64,000 bases of DNA from Bacillus sp. FJAT-29937 (GTDB lineage: Bacteria; Bacillota; Bacilli; Bacillales; Cytobacillaceae): contig NZ_LMAS01000012.1 of NCBI RefSeq assembly GCF_001509555.1, positions 1 to 64,000 of the forward strand, read 5' to 3'. The position numbers were made by a program, and so were the translations under genes. Positions 9,527 through 18,795 of this stretch are shown here, piece after piece. Under the pieces are notes generated by a model. That model was not told the origin of the DNA. It saw only the letters and a program-made list of their open reading frames with translations, and did no database searches. Numbering within the stretch: position 1 is the first letter of the stretch; each line of letters begins with the position of its first letter.

Positions 9527-9818
9527 TTTTCCACCAACTATTTTTGTTTTCTATTTTTAAGTTCTATCAATTTCAATTATTATCTCTACTTAGAACGCAC
9601 ATAATAACCTCAGTACGTCTTTGCTTTGCTTCAACCTTCTCCTCCAATTCCCAACTAAGACTTAAAAAAAATTTCTTAAATATTCTATTTACATAAATTA
9701 AATCTTTTGCATAAAATTATTTATTGCCATCAACTCTTCTTAAACATGAATAATTGAGAGCTTGTAGGTTTATAGGAAAATCATATCATATGGTTAATAG
9801 ATTTTAGAAGACATACTA

Positions 9819-10070
9819 TTAATGATTGTTTACATTATTTCTAATTAACCTAAATCTCCCACGTGAAACTTTTTCTAGAATCCTAAACTCCTCTTTTGTA
9901 TTAGAAGTAGAATTTCCACCTAGGGATTCAGGTACCATATCCGCCAATGCTGTTCCAATATCTTTCCATCTATTTGGATATTCTTTTTCTACCCAATTTG
10001 CCACCTTTTCGATAGTTCCTTCTCCTCCTAAACTATTTAGGGCTAAAATGATTGCTTCATTAAGATTCAC
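9819..10070 (-). CDS. small winged-helix protein (DUF7669-like)
   Basis: The 83-residue protein reads as a single winged-helix domain: LNEAIILALNSLGGEGTIEKV, then EKEYPNRWKDIGTALADMVPE and ILEKVSRGRFRLI. The phrase with YPNRWKDIGTA and SRGRFRLI matches small HTH domains that I recall as DUF7669; the number is from memory. Such HARE-HTH-like domains often accompany restriction and modification proteins. It is 290 bp upstream of the McrB-like gene on the same strand and may be part of the system or its regulator. There is no second domain. Confidence 0.6.
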   Translation of the reverse strand: MNLNEAIILALNSLGGEGTIEKVANWVEKEYPNRWKDIGTALADMVPESLGGNSTSNTKEEFRILEKVSRGRFRLIRNNVNNH

Positions 10071-10203
10071 TTAGTATTCAATCTTTCTTAGTAATTATTT
10101 TTCATAGAATTTTATTAATCAACCTTGTGTAAATTTTTGAATTACTGTCATATATTCCCTATTACTATAATACCATTTGGTAAGTAAACAAGGGGGTGTT
10201 TGT

Positions 10204-11250
10204 TTGTTAAAGAAAACAAGCAAGTATTTTTTATTGTTTCTCTGTGCCAGTATTCTCCTTATAGGCTGCGGAAGACCCGCTGCTGAGCCAGCAAAAGTAG
10301 ATACTCCAACATCTGATACACCTAAAAGCTCTGATGTAATCGAAGTTAGCTTTGGCCATGGATTTATGCCAGAAACCCCACACCATCAATCGGCATTAAA
10401 GTTTAAGGAGATGGTGGAGGAAAAATCTGATGGGAAATTGGTTGTTAATATTTTTCCTTCCGATCAACTTGGGAGTGCACGAGAACAGTTTGAAGGATTA
10501 CAAATTGGCACTCAGCAAGTAGCTCTTTTACCTACTGCGAGGATTAGCGGATTTGTCCCTGAATTGCAGCTTTTTGATCTTCCATTCTTATTTCCAAGTC
10601 GAGAGAAAGCCTATGAGCTCATGGATGGAGATGTTGGGAAAGAACTGCTAGGAAAGCTTACCGCACAAAAGGTTAAAGGTGTTGCATTCTATGAGGATGG
10701 TTTTAAACATTTTACCGCTAATTCTAAAATAGAAGGGTTAAAAGATTTTAACGGACTAAAGTTTCGTACAATGGAAAGTCCAATTATTATGGAGCAATTT
10801 AAAAAGTTAGGGGCTAACCCCACTCCAATAGACTTTACGGAACTATACAATTCTCTCCAGCAAGGTGTAGTGGATGGACAAGAAAATCCACTTGTAACAA
10901 TTAAGAACATGAAATTCTATGAGGTTCAGGATTATGTGATTCTAAGCGGTCATGGATATTTAGGCCATGTTTTGATGTTTAGTCAGGCTTGGTTTGATTC
11001 CTTACCTAATGAATTGCAACAAATTTTAGAAGAGACTGGTAAAGAGTTAGCAGCGTGGCAAAGGGCTGAAGTACAAAAAGAGGAATCTCAATACTTAGAG
11101 GAAATAAAAAAACACGGTACTGAGGTTATTGAATTATCAGAAGTTAGTAAAGCCGAACTTAGAGATGCAACTAAGTCAGTTCATGAATTATATAAAGCTG
11201 AATTCGGATCAGATTTATTAGATAAGGTACATTCTTCAATAGGGAACTAA
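10204..11250 (+). CDS. dctP: TRAP transporter substrate-binding lipoprotein (DctP family)
   Basis: The 348-residue protein has a lipoprotein signal (hydrophobic stretch, then LLIGC lipobox) followed by a DctP-type periplasmic-binding fold: SFGHGFMPETPHHQSA at the start of the mature domain, a FPSDQLGSAREQFEGLQIG stretch, and LKFRTMESP followed by the GANPTPIDFTELYNSLQQG region typical of TRAP solute binders. It captures a carboxylate-like substrate outside the cell for DctQM. I chose TTG 10204, five bases after AGGGGGTG, over the longer frame from 10177, because this places a normal lysine-rich signal peptide at the N-terminus. First gene of a three-gene operon; the substrate cannot be told. 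Confidence 0.88.
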   Translation: MLKKTSKYFLLFLCASILLIGCGRPAAEPAKVDTPTSDTPKSSDVIEVSFGHGFMPETPHHQSALKFKEMVEEKSDGKLVVNIFPSDQLGSAREQFEGLQIGTQQVALLPTARISGFVPELQLFDLPFLFPSREKAYELMDGDVGKELLGKLTAQKVKGVAFYEDGFKHFTANSKIEGLKDFNGLKFRTMESPIIMEQFKKLGANPTPIDFTELYNSLQQGVVDGQENPLVTIKNMKFYEVQDYVILSGHGYLGHVLMFSQAWFDSLPNELQQILEETGKELAAWQRAEVQKEESQYLEEIKKHGTEVIELSEVSKAELRDATKSVHELYKAEFGSDLLDKVHSSIGN

Positions 11251-11314
11251 TACAAATAAGGGGTGTTGGATATCTATCCATCATCCCTCCTTCGCATAAA
11301 AGGAGATGATAAAT

Positions 11315-11797
11315 TTGGCCTCACTATCAGAATGGGGAAAGAAAATTCAAGAATGGTTTATTGGAGTGGGATTATTAATTATTGCTCTCATTCTATTTAT
11401 AAACGTAATTCTGAGATACCTTTTTGGATCATCTATCGAATGGGCTGAAGAATTTACTCGCTACGGTATAGTTTGGATCACTTTTATCGGTGCTAGCGTC
11501 TGTATTTATAAAGGTGCTCACTTGGGTATAGATTCCTTATTGTCAATGCTTTCTGAAAAAGGGGCTCGTTTCATGAGTTCCATTGTTCTTGTCATCTGCG
11601 TCATTTTTTCAATTATCTTTGTTGTATTATCACTTACGATTACTTTAAAAGTAGCTGAAACTGGTCAAGTTAGCTCTACAATTGGGGTGCCTATTTATAT
11701 GATCTATGGGGTCATGCCATTTAGCGGAATTTTAATGGCCATTAATTATGGGGCTCAGTTATGGAATATGGTACGTAAAAAGGGGAAACTATTATGA
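11315..11797 (+). CDS. dctQ: TRAP transporter small permease (DctQ family)
   Basis: The protein has four predicted membrane helices and the family motif VILRYLFGSSIEWAEEFTRY followed by WITFIGASVC and the KGAHLGID loop. DctQ is the small integral-membrane subunit that couples the binding protein to the large permease. The ATG at 11306 overlaps the Shine-Dalgarno itself, so the TTG at 11315, nine bases after AAAGGAG, is the likelier start (160 residues). The last codons overlap the DctM start by four bases (ATGA), a sign of translational coupling. Confidence 0.85.
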   Translation: MASLSEWGKKIQEWFIGVGLLIIALILFINVILRYLFGSSIEWAEEFTRYGIVWITFIGASVCIYKGAHLGIDSLLSMLSEKGARFMSSIVLVICVIFSIIFVVLSLTITLKVAETGQVSSTIGVPIYMIYGVMPFSGILMAINYGAQLWNMVRKKGKLL

Positions 11798-13068
11798 TTG
11801 TTACTCTCTTTGTTGTCTTATTCGTTTTACTTTTGACTAGTGCCCCTATCTATATTGCATTATCACTTGCATCCGTCATAGCACTCTACTTTTTTACTAC
11901 CCTGCCAATGGAAGTCATTCCCCAAAGAATGTATGCAGGAATTGATAAATTCTCCCTTATGGCCATCCCCTTTTTCATACTTGCAGCTAATGTTATGCAA
12001 ACTGGAGGGATATCTGCACGCATATTAAGGCTTGCTAATGCACTTGTTGGGCATCTACGAGGTGGACTTGCTATTTCTGTTGTCGTTGCAAGTATGTTTT
12101 TTGGAGCAGTTTCTGGGTCTAGCCCAGCTACGGTGGTAGCAATTGGCGGATTAATGCTACCAGCCCTAATGAAAGCTGGTTATCATGAGAAGTTCTCAAC
12201 TGGGCTGATTACTTCAACTTCTGCAGTTGCCGTTATTATTCCTCCGAGTATTGGGTTAATTGTATATGGGGCGGTAACTGGGACATCTGTAGGAGATCTA
12301 TTTATCGCAGGAATTTTGCCCGGAATCCTCTACGGATTAATTTTTATCGTTTATAGTTACTACTATGCTAGGAAAAATCAAATTCCAGTTAACGAAACAG
12401 CCTCGAAAAACGAATTATTTTCGGCATTTAAGAATGCAATATGGGCTCTAGGTATTCCTGTAGTTATAGTCGTTGGCATTTACGGTGGAATTTTTACACC
12501 AACCGAATCTGCTGCCGTTGCATCCATTTATGCCATTTTTATTTCTCTATTCGTATATAAAGAACTTGATTTTAAAGGGTTAATGCGTGCATCTATCGAA
12601 TCAGGAGTAGGAACCGCACAAATTATGATACTTCTGGCTTCTGCTTCGATCTTTGCTTGGTTATTAACAAGGTTCCAGGTGCCACAAGGTTTAGCGGAAT
12701 TAATGGTTTCTATTAGTGATTCAAAGATTGCCATATTGTTGATGATGAATCTAATTATGCTAGTGGCGGGAATGTTTATCGATTCAGCTTCTTTTACAAT
12801 TATCTTAGCTCCACTATTTTTACCTATAGCTCTTCATTTCGGCATAAATCCAGTACATTTAGGTGTGATTATGATTCTAAACGGAGCTATTGGAATGTTT
12901 ACACCTCCGTTCGGCCTAAATCTTTTTGTAGCCTCGGGGATTTCCAAAGTACCTGTAGCTAGAATTATTTCTGGGGTTATTCCGTTTATTCTACTTTCAC
13001 TAATCACACTTTTATTAGTTACTTATATCGAGGAGATTACGATGTTTTTACCGAGCATTTTAAAGTGA
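11794..13068 (+). CDS. dctM: TRAP transporter large permease (DctM family)
   Basis: The 424-residue protein is a typical DctM subunit with about 12 membrane segments. Family marks include SAPIYIALSLASVIAL, FFGAVSGSSPATVVAIGG, the TSTSAVAVIIPPSIGLIVYG hairpin and the GMFTPPFGLNLFVASG loop. It moves the substrate across the membrane with sodium symport. It overlaps dctQ by four bases and is followed by a strong hairpin. There is no adjacent regulator, so control of this operon is not visible here. Confidence 0.88.
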   Translation: MIVTLFVVLFVLLLTSAPIYIALSLASVIALYFFTTLPMEVIPQRMYAGIDKFSLMAIPFFILAANVMQTGGISARILRLANALVGHLRGGLAISVVVASMFFGAVSGSSPATVVAIGGLMLPALMKAGYHEKFSTGLITSTSAVAVIIPPSIGLIVYGAVTGTSVGDLFIAGILPGILYGLIFIVYSYYYARKNQIPVNETASKNELFSAFKNAIWALGIPVVIVVGIYGGIFTPTESAAVASIYAIFISLFVYKELDFKGLMRASIESGVGTAQIMILLASASIFAWLLTRFQVPQGLAELMVSISDSKIAILLMMNLIMLVAGMFIDSASFTIILAPLFLPIALHFGINPVHLGVIMILNGAIGMFTPPFGLNLFVASGISKVPVARIISGVIPFILLSLITLLLVTYIEEITMFLPSILK

Positions 13069-13087
13069 TATATTTTTCAAAAAATGA

Positions 13088-13124
13088 GAGCTTGGTTAAC
13101 TATTGTTCAATAGGAACCAAGCTC
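13088..13124. terminator. terminator after the TRAP operon
   Basis: Perfect 10-bp inverted repeat GAGCTTGGTT / AACCAAGCTC, 20 bases past the dctM stop, with AT-rich flanks on both sides. It may also serve the convergent Rpn fragment. Confidence 0.65.
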
Positions 13125-13219
13125 ATATTAAATATTTATTCTCTACATCCTATTTATAACCCTTTTAATAGGATCTTTATTATATTTAGCGCTGGATTTC
13201 TGTTTCCCGTTTTTAACCA

Positions 13220-13603
13220 TTATTGTTTGATTAATTCACGAATTTCATGTTCCGTTAATCCCGTTATCTCTGCAATGACCCCTACATTCGTACCCTTCTT
13301 AAAGAGCTTTTTGGCAATTTCCACTCTTTCTTCCTTCCGTCCCTCATGTCTTCCTTCTTCTTTCCCTTCTTTTCTCCCTCTTTCCTCTCCAATTAATTCA
13401 AATTTCCTATAAAGTTCATCGAATGGTTTTGCCATTTTAAGCACCTCCAGTATTTTTGCTTTCTCTGGTTCTTCTAAATGACTATAATTGACCGCAGCCA
13501 TAGAACCGATAAGATAATATGCGATATCTTCATCTTGATACTCTGTAAGTGTTTTGTGTTCATATGCTCTTTTCGATTTTGTGCTTTGGGTGTTTTTCAT
13601 CAT
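13220..13603 (-). pseudogene. C-terminal fragment of an Rpn/PD-(D/E)XK family transposase-like nuclease
   Basis: The frame encodes only the tail of the recombination-promoting nuclease (Rpn) family: a helical region (YQDEDIAYYLIGSMAAVNYS), then the EERGRKEGKEEGRHEGRKEE repeat tract and the closing IAEITGLTEHEIRELI helix. Full-length relatives are about 280-310 residues with a nuclease core at the N-terminus, which is missing here. The first visible methionine codons have no convincing ribosome binding site. It is a relic, and sits next to other decayed genes. Confidence 0.65.
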
Positions 13604-13756
13604 TGGTAAGAGTATAATTTAGGTTTTTCCAAGTTCGTAAATGGTTCACCTTTTATAATTCTTTCCTTTTTAAATAAAAATAATGAAGACAGTCCCTTAG
13701 CCGAATAATTTTCTTTGGCCAGGGGGCTGCCTCTGTATTATGCCTACAATCTATTT

Positions 13757-16700
13757 TTAAAGTACATTCTTATTCGCCCTCGGTACCAAATACGATGGCA
13801 TTTCCTCTTTCAACCGCCAGATAAAGCTCATTGGTTTATTACCGCTATGACTTACGTAATCGGCTGTTCCCAAGAAGACAAACGGTGATGTATAGCCATT
13901 CTCCTTTTTATATTCGCGTACGAATAGGGCAATTTTGTGATTATGCTTTTTGTGATGGATGTACCGCTCTGCTGTTTTACTTCCTTCACCGACCTGGCTT
14001 TGCGTTTGCCAATGCAATAAACGTTCGTTTATTGCATAATCGTCGTACAGTGTTGATGGAGAAAAGTCTTTTTCGGATTTATTTAATGTGATGAAAAAGA
14101 TATCCAGCTGTTTATCCTCAAAATATTTAACCCCTTCACGATATGCCGGACTGCTTGTTTCGTTATAATAGCCTAGTGAAGCAAGCACTTGTGAGGTATT
14201 GTAGCGGCTATGAACACCTAATGGACATGGGAAATTTAAATCATGATCCAATTCCATAGTCTCTAATGATTGGTAAAGATAGGATAGTATCTCTTGTATT
14301 TCTTCCTTCATTTCGGGGACAGACAGAAATTGTCTAATCCCCTCCTGCATTGTGCGAAAACCTTCTTTAGCGGGATGAGCCTTGTAAAACGAATAATAGA
14401 ATATGGCTTCCATTAGTCGATCTTCTTCATTTTGAACTACTTGATTTCCAATATAAGTCAGTAAGAATTGTAGAAGCTTTGGCGAATTAAAGTGAAACAA
14501 ATTAGGCAGCCTTTTCATGAACGTTTTCTCTAATTCACTTTGAAAGTCTTCTGCTAGCCCTGCTTCCACGAGCATCCTTTTAAAGCTTCGATCTCCACTT
14601 TTACCGTAAAGATCATAAATAGTAAGATGGTGAAAGTTTAGGAAGTTTGCTAGGGTTAATGACATGCCTGCATCTTCTTCAAAATATTTTATCTTGGCAA
14701 CTAAGTTAGCACGAGTGTGTGAGGTAGATTTAATATTCCTCAATATATATTCCTTCGCCTGTTTTTCTAACTGAACAAAGCATCCTTTCGGTAAATGGAA
14801 GAATCCATTTTCAACATAATGGCGAACGGAATGTTTTGTTTTTCCAAGCAAGGCCCGGAACTTTTCTTCAAATGGATAGTTTTGATGTGCTTGTCCCACG
14901 TAGTCTAGTACTGTCAAGCATTCCTTGCCTTCGGAGAGCCGCAGACCACGTCCTAATTGCTGCAGAAAGACGGTTAAGCTTTCAGTTGGTCGCAAAAATA
15001 GAATCGTATTCACTTCTGGAATATCGATCCCTTCATTATAAAGGTCCACAACAAAAATGAATTTGATTTCTCCTTGGACAAGTCTAGCTTGAGCTTCTCT
15101 TCTAGTCTTTCAATCTACATTTCCATAAAGAGCGATAGAAGGAATTCCTACTTTTTCAAAAAATGCTGCCATATATTTGGCGTGCTCAATCGAAACACAG
15201 AAGCCAAGCCCTTTCACTTGATCGATATCGGTAACATATTTATAAATGCTTTTGACGATCTGACTGCTTCTGTGATCGTTGTGTGTGTAGACATTTTCTA
15301 ATTCCTTAATTTCGTATCCTTTCCGACTCCATTTCAATTTTGAAAGATCGACCGAATCACTTACACAAAAGTATTGGAACGGACTTAATAGCTTTCGATT
15401 GATCGCCTCGGTTAACCTCATTTCTGCAGAAATTTTGTCATCAAAATGAGTTAGAATATCCTTGCCATCCATCCGTTCTGGAGTTGCAGTTAACCCAAGA
15501 AGAATGGTCGGCTGATAATGAGCTAATAATTTTTGATAAGAATCTGCTGCTGCGTGGTGAAATTCATCCACGATAATAAAATCATAGAAATCAGGTGTTG
15601 TTGTTTCATGTAATCTTTTACTATTAAAGCTTTGAATACTTACGAATAAGTGTTCAAGCGAGGTTGGCTGGCTGTTGCCGACTAACATATCTCCAAAATT
15701 CGGATCTTTTAAAATGGCCCGAAACGTGTCGAGACTTTGCTTTAAGATTTCCTCTCGATGTGCAACAAATAATAATTTCGCAGATTTATTCTTCAGCTTA
15801 AACCGTTTGTAATCGAATGCGGAGATGACTGTTTTTCCAACACCTGTCGCAGCAACAAGTAGGTTTTTCATACGGCCGAAAACCTCACGCTCTACCTGCA
15901 GCTTTTCTAAGATTTCTTTTTGATAAAAATAGGGTTGAATATCAAATATGAAATAACTCTCCTGATCCTCTTTAACCTTGCTCTTAGATAATGCACGCTT
16001 TAACAGTTCTTGGTCTTGTATCGACTCCGGCTGATACATTTTAAATTCATGATCATTCCAATAGCTTTCAAAAGTAGCCTCAAATTTTCGAACGATATCA
16101 AAGGAATCCTTTTCCGTCACCTTAATATTCCACTCTAGGCCGGATGTGAGTGCTGGGTTCGAGAGATTAGAAGATCCAATATATGCTGTGCTGAAGCCTG
16201 TTTCTCTATTAAAAAGATAGGCTTTTGCATGAAGCCTCGTGCGCTCCACATCATAGGAAATCTTAATCTCCGTATTTGGTAGGGCACTCACCTCTTGAAT
16301 GGCCTTATAATCCGTTGCCTCCATGTATGAAGTAGTAATTACCCGGAGCTAATTATTTGGATTTGCTGTAAACGTCCGCAGTTCTTCGATAATACATCGG
16401 AGTCCACTCCATTTAATAAAAGAAACGAGCATGTCGATAGAATCAGCCGTAAGTATCTCCTTCTTCAGCTCACCAAGCATATTCGGCTCATAACTCGAAC
16501 CTGTGAACAGCGAGCTTTGAGATAGTGGAGTAACAGGCCTGATCACCTCTTCATTCTGTAAGCTTCTAATTGAATTCATACGTGAATAAATAGAGGTAAG
16601 AACTTCGCCATCCTCTTCAATCCGAAGCTATCTGAATTCATCCTCATCAAGCTGCTTACTCAAAGTTGTGATAATCTCATTACAGGTTTTAATTTGGTTA

Positions 16701-16909
16701 ATTAAAGCTTGCTTATCATCACTCTCCTGATCACGAACAAACTTCAATGCTTTTCTTGTCACTAACGAAATGTAAGAGGATAATAGCTTCCTTGCTTCCT
16801 CTACGTCGATTGCTTCTTTTCCAATATTAAAGGCACTTGAGTCAAGCTTTGCTAGCTCGTCCTTCAACTTATGATTTATGATTTCTTCATAGATTCCTTG
16901 TTTAAGCAC
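13757..16909 (-). pseudogene. PLD-DEAD/DEAH helicase-DUF3427 gene broken by three in-frame stop codons
   Basis: One frame runs from GTG 16909 (after GAGGAA) to 13757, about 1,050 codons, and is interrupted only by TAG at 16628-16630, TAG at 16349-16351 and TGA at 15110-15112. Reading through gives an N-terminal helical region, a phospholipase D-like domain (RLHAKAYLF with IGSSNLS), SF2 helicase motifs ([22 protein letters not shown], then LQQLGRGLRLSEGK as motif VI) and a DUF3427-type C-terminus. No frameshift is needed anywhere. The piece after the TGA continues KTRREAQARLVQGE in frame before IDIPEVNT. The gene follows a Nudix gene that is broken the same way. In other Firmicutes the intact protein pairs with a Nudix hydrolase (from memory). 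Confidence 0.85.
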
Positions 16910-17059
16910 GGACTGTTCCTCACTTATGCTTTAAGTTATAGTCTATCCAGTCATTTCCAATTACCCTCATTGTAATCCTTTGGCAAAAACTCTGCAATTT
17001 AATTTTTCGTTGGGAAAATCTTGGATAATCAAAATTTTATTCAAACGACAAGATAGCTG

Positions 17060-17464
17060 TTATTCATTACTTAAATTCATTTTTTCTAATTTTTCTACCG
17101 TCGGGATGTCAGCTGGCGCCCAATCCAAAGTATTTAGTTCTTTAGGCTTGGCCCACCTAATTTCCTTATGTTCAGTGAGCCATGGCTCTCCTTCCTTCAA
17201 CTCGCAGGCGAATGTTGTTAAATGAACAATACCAAAATCATACTCATAAACGGTATGATCGATTTGCTCACTAATTTCAATTTGGCATTGCATTTCTTCT
17301 TTAATTTCACGTATTTATGCTTCTTGCGGTGTTTCATTGTCTTCGATCTTTCCACCGGGAAATTCCCATTTATTAGGCAGGATTTTATCGTTCCCCCTTT
17401 GAGCACACAGAATCTTGCCATTATCAATGATTACCGCACCAACAACGTATATATCCTTTTTCAT
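17060..17464 (-). pseudogene. MutT-like Nudix hydrolase with one in-frame stop inside the Nudix box
   Basis: The ATG at 17464 follows GGAGG by five bases. The frame encodes VVGAVIIDNGKILCAQRG, then WEFPGGKIEDNETPQEA, a TAA at 17315-17317, and IREIKEEM continuing to the stop at 17060. The TAA replaces the residue before IREIKEEM, normally Leu (TTA to TAA is one change), in the GX5EX7REUXEE signature. The enzyme would have hydrolysed nucleoside triphosphates such as oxidised dNTPs or a modified nucleotide. The length of about 134 residues is normal for the family. It precedes the broken helicase gene and likely formed an operon with it. Confidence 0.85.
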
Positions 17465-17501
17465 AATAGCCTCCTATTTAAAACAATTCTTTATATTAAA
17501 A

Positions 17502-17531
17502 AGTGCACTGTCTTTTTAAAAGCAGCGCACT
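17502..17531 (-). terminator. terminator upstream of the Nudix gene
   Basis: Inverted repeat AGTGCACTG / CAGCGCACT (one mismatch), followed on the minus strand by TTTTTAATAT. It would end transcripts from the ADP-ribosylglycohydrolase relic before the Nudix gene. Confidence 0.5.
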
Positions 17532-17716
17532 CAATATTTAATGGAATTAATGCATTCTCCGATATCCTCCAATTCCATTAAAATTTCATGATCAATCTTT
17601 TTATTTTTGGAATCTGCAGCAGACAACATCATTAGTCATGGCAATTGTTTCAACTTTTGTTCCTTCAGTTTACGACGATATTTTCTCCATTGTATCATGA
17701 CTGACTCTTTCCCCAT

Positions 17717-17905
17717 TTAAAACAAACATAAATCCTTGATGGCATCCTCGTCACAGTCAATAAAAGCAAGTGGCAAAATTCGCATGAGCGAAATATTTCC
17801 ATTTTGCATTACCTCACCATATAAGCCATAGCCGTACGAGATATTGGCATAGGTTGCAGTTTGGATAATACCGCCACATTCAGTTGCTCTTCGACAACAA
17901 ATCAA
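17717..17905 (-). pseudogene. fragment resembling ADP-ribosylglycohydrolase
   Basis: About 60 codons include YGYGLYGEVMQNGNISLMRILPLAF in pieces; the NGNxSLMRILPLAF phrase is characteristic of ADP-ribosylglycohydrolase (DraG/MRI-like) proteins, which remove ADP-ribose from targets. The conserved Asp-containing metal sites on either side are not present, and frames before and after are closed. It is a short relic; the assignment rests on one motif. Confidence 0.45.
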
Positions 17906-17916
17906 TATATTTTAGT

Positions 17917-18708
17917 TTACTTATTGGTAAATTTAGGTTCCCTCTTTTGGATAAAGGCTTCAACGCCTTCTTTTACATCGTTCGTTTGAAATACATGACC
18001 AAAATATTCAGCTTCCGTAACTAAACCTTCATGAAGCGGTTGTTCGCAGCCAATGTCAATAGAACGTTTAGCAAAAGTAAGAGCAGGTAAAGAAAAGCTA
18101 CTAATAGACTTTGCGAGTTCCAGCGCCTTTTCAAAAGATTTCCCTCTAGGAACGACGTGATTGACTAGCCCAATTTCTTTGGCTTCTTCTGCAGTTAAAG
18201 GCTCACCAGTGAAGATCATTTCTTTTGCTTTCGCTTTGCCAACTAGACGCGGAAGCCTTTGTGTGCCCCCAGCACCTGGGAATAAACCTAATTTTATTTC
18301 GGGTAGACCAATCATAATTTGTTCTTCTGCTATTCGAATATCACAGCATAAAGCCAGTTCACATCCTCCGCCTAATGCCACTCCGTTTAAGGCGACAATC
18401 GTTGGCCGTGACAAACTTTCAATTTTGTTAAGTGTTTCCTGAAGCCAAAGTGACTTTTGCTTCGCTTCCTCCATTCCTTTTCCCATCCATTCCGGGAATC
18501 CCTTAATATCTCCTCCAGCTACAAAAGCTTTATCGCCTTCACCAGTAATAATCACGGCTGTAATTTCAGAATCGCATTCAATTTCATCAATCACAAAATT
18601 CAATTGTTCTAAAACGCCAGCACTAAGTACGTTTACAGGCGGATTATCAATCACAATTTTTGCGATTTGGCTCTGCTTTGACCACGAAACTACTTGAACT
18701 TTATTCAT
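17917..18708 (-). CDS. enoyl-CoA hydratase/isomerase family protein
   Basis: The 263-residue protein is a standard crotonase: NPPVNVLSAGVLEQL near the N-terminus, an oxyanion-hole segment around residue 65 (FVAGGDIKGF), ALNGVALGGGCELALCCDIR near 100-120 with the second oxyanion glycine, and GLPEIKLGLFPGAGGTQRLP with the catalytic-loop glutamate. It hydrates 2-enoyl-CoA or acts on a related thioester in the cytoplasm. I chose ATG 18708, preceded by GGAGA with six-base spacing, over the upstream 18753. It lies downstream of the acyl-CoA synthetase on the same strand, so both probably act on the same acid under sigma-54 control. Confidence 0.88.
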   Translation of the reverse strand: MNKVQVVSWSKQSQIAKIVIDNPPVNVLSAGVLEQLNFVIDEIECDSEITAVIITGEGDKAFVAGGDIKGFPEWMGKGMEEAKQKSLWLQETLNKIESLSRPTIVALNGVALGGGCELALCCDIRIAEEQIMIGLPEIKLGLFPGAGGTQRLPRLVGKAKAKEMIFTGEPLTAEEAKEIGLVNHVVPRGKSFEKALELAKSISSFSLPALTFAKRSIDIGCEQPLHEGLVTEAEYFGHVFQTNDVKEGVEAFIQKREPKFTNK

Positions 18709-18795
18709 TGGATTTCTCCTCAACTTTCTGATTAGAAAGAATTTAACTGCCATTAAGATGGTAAATACTTTAAAGAGAAGGGTTATTTAATTCAC

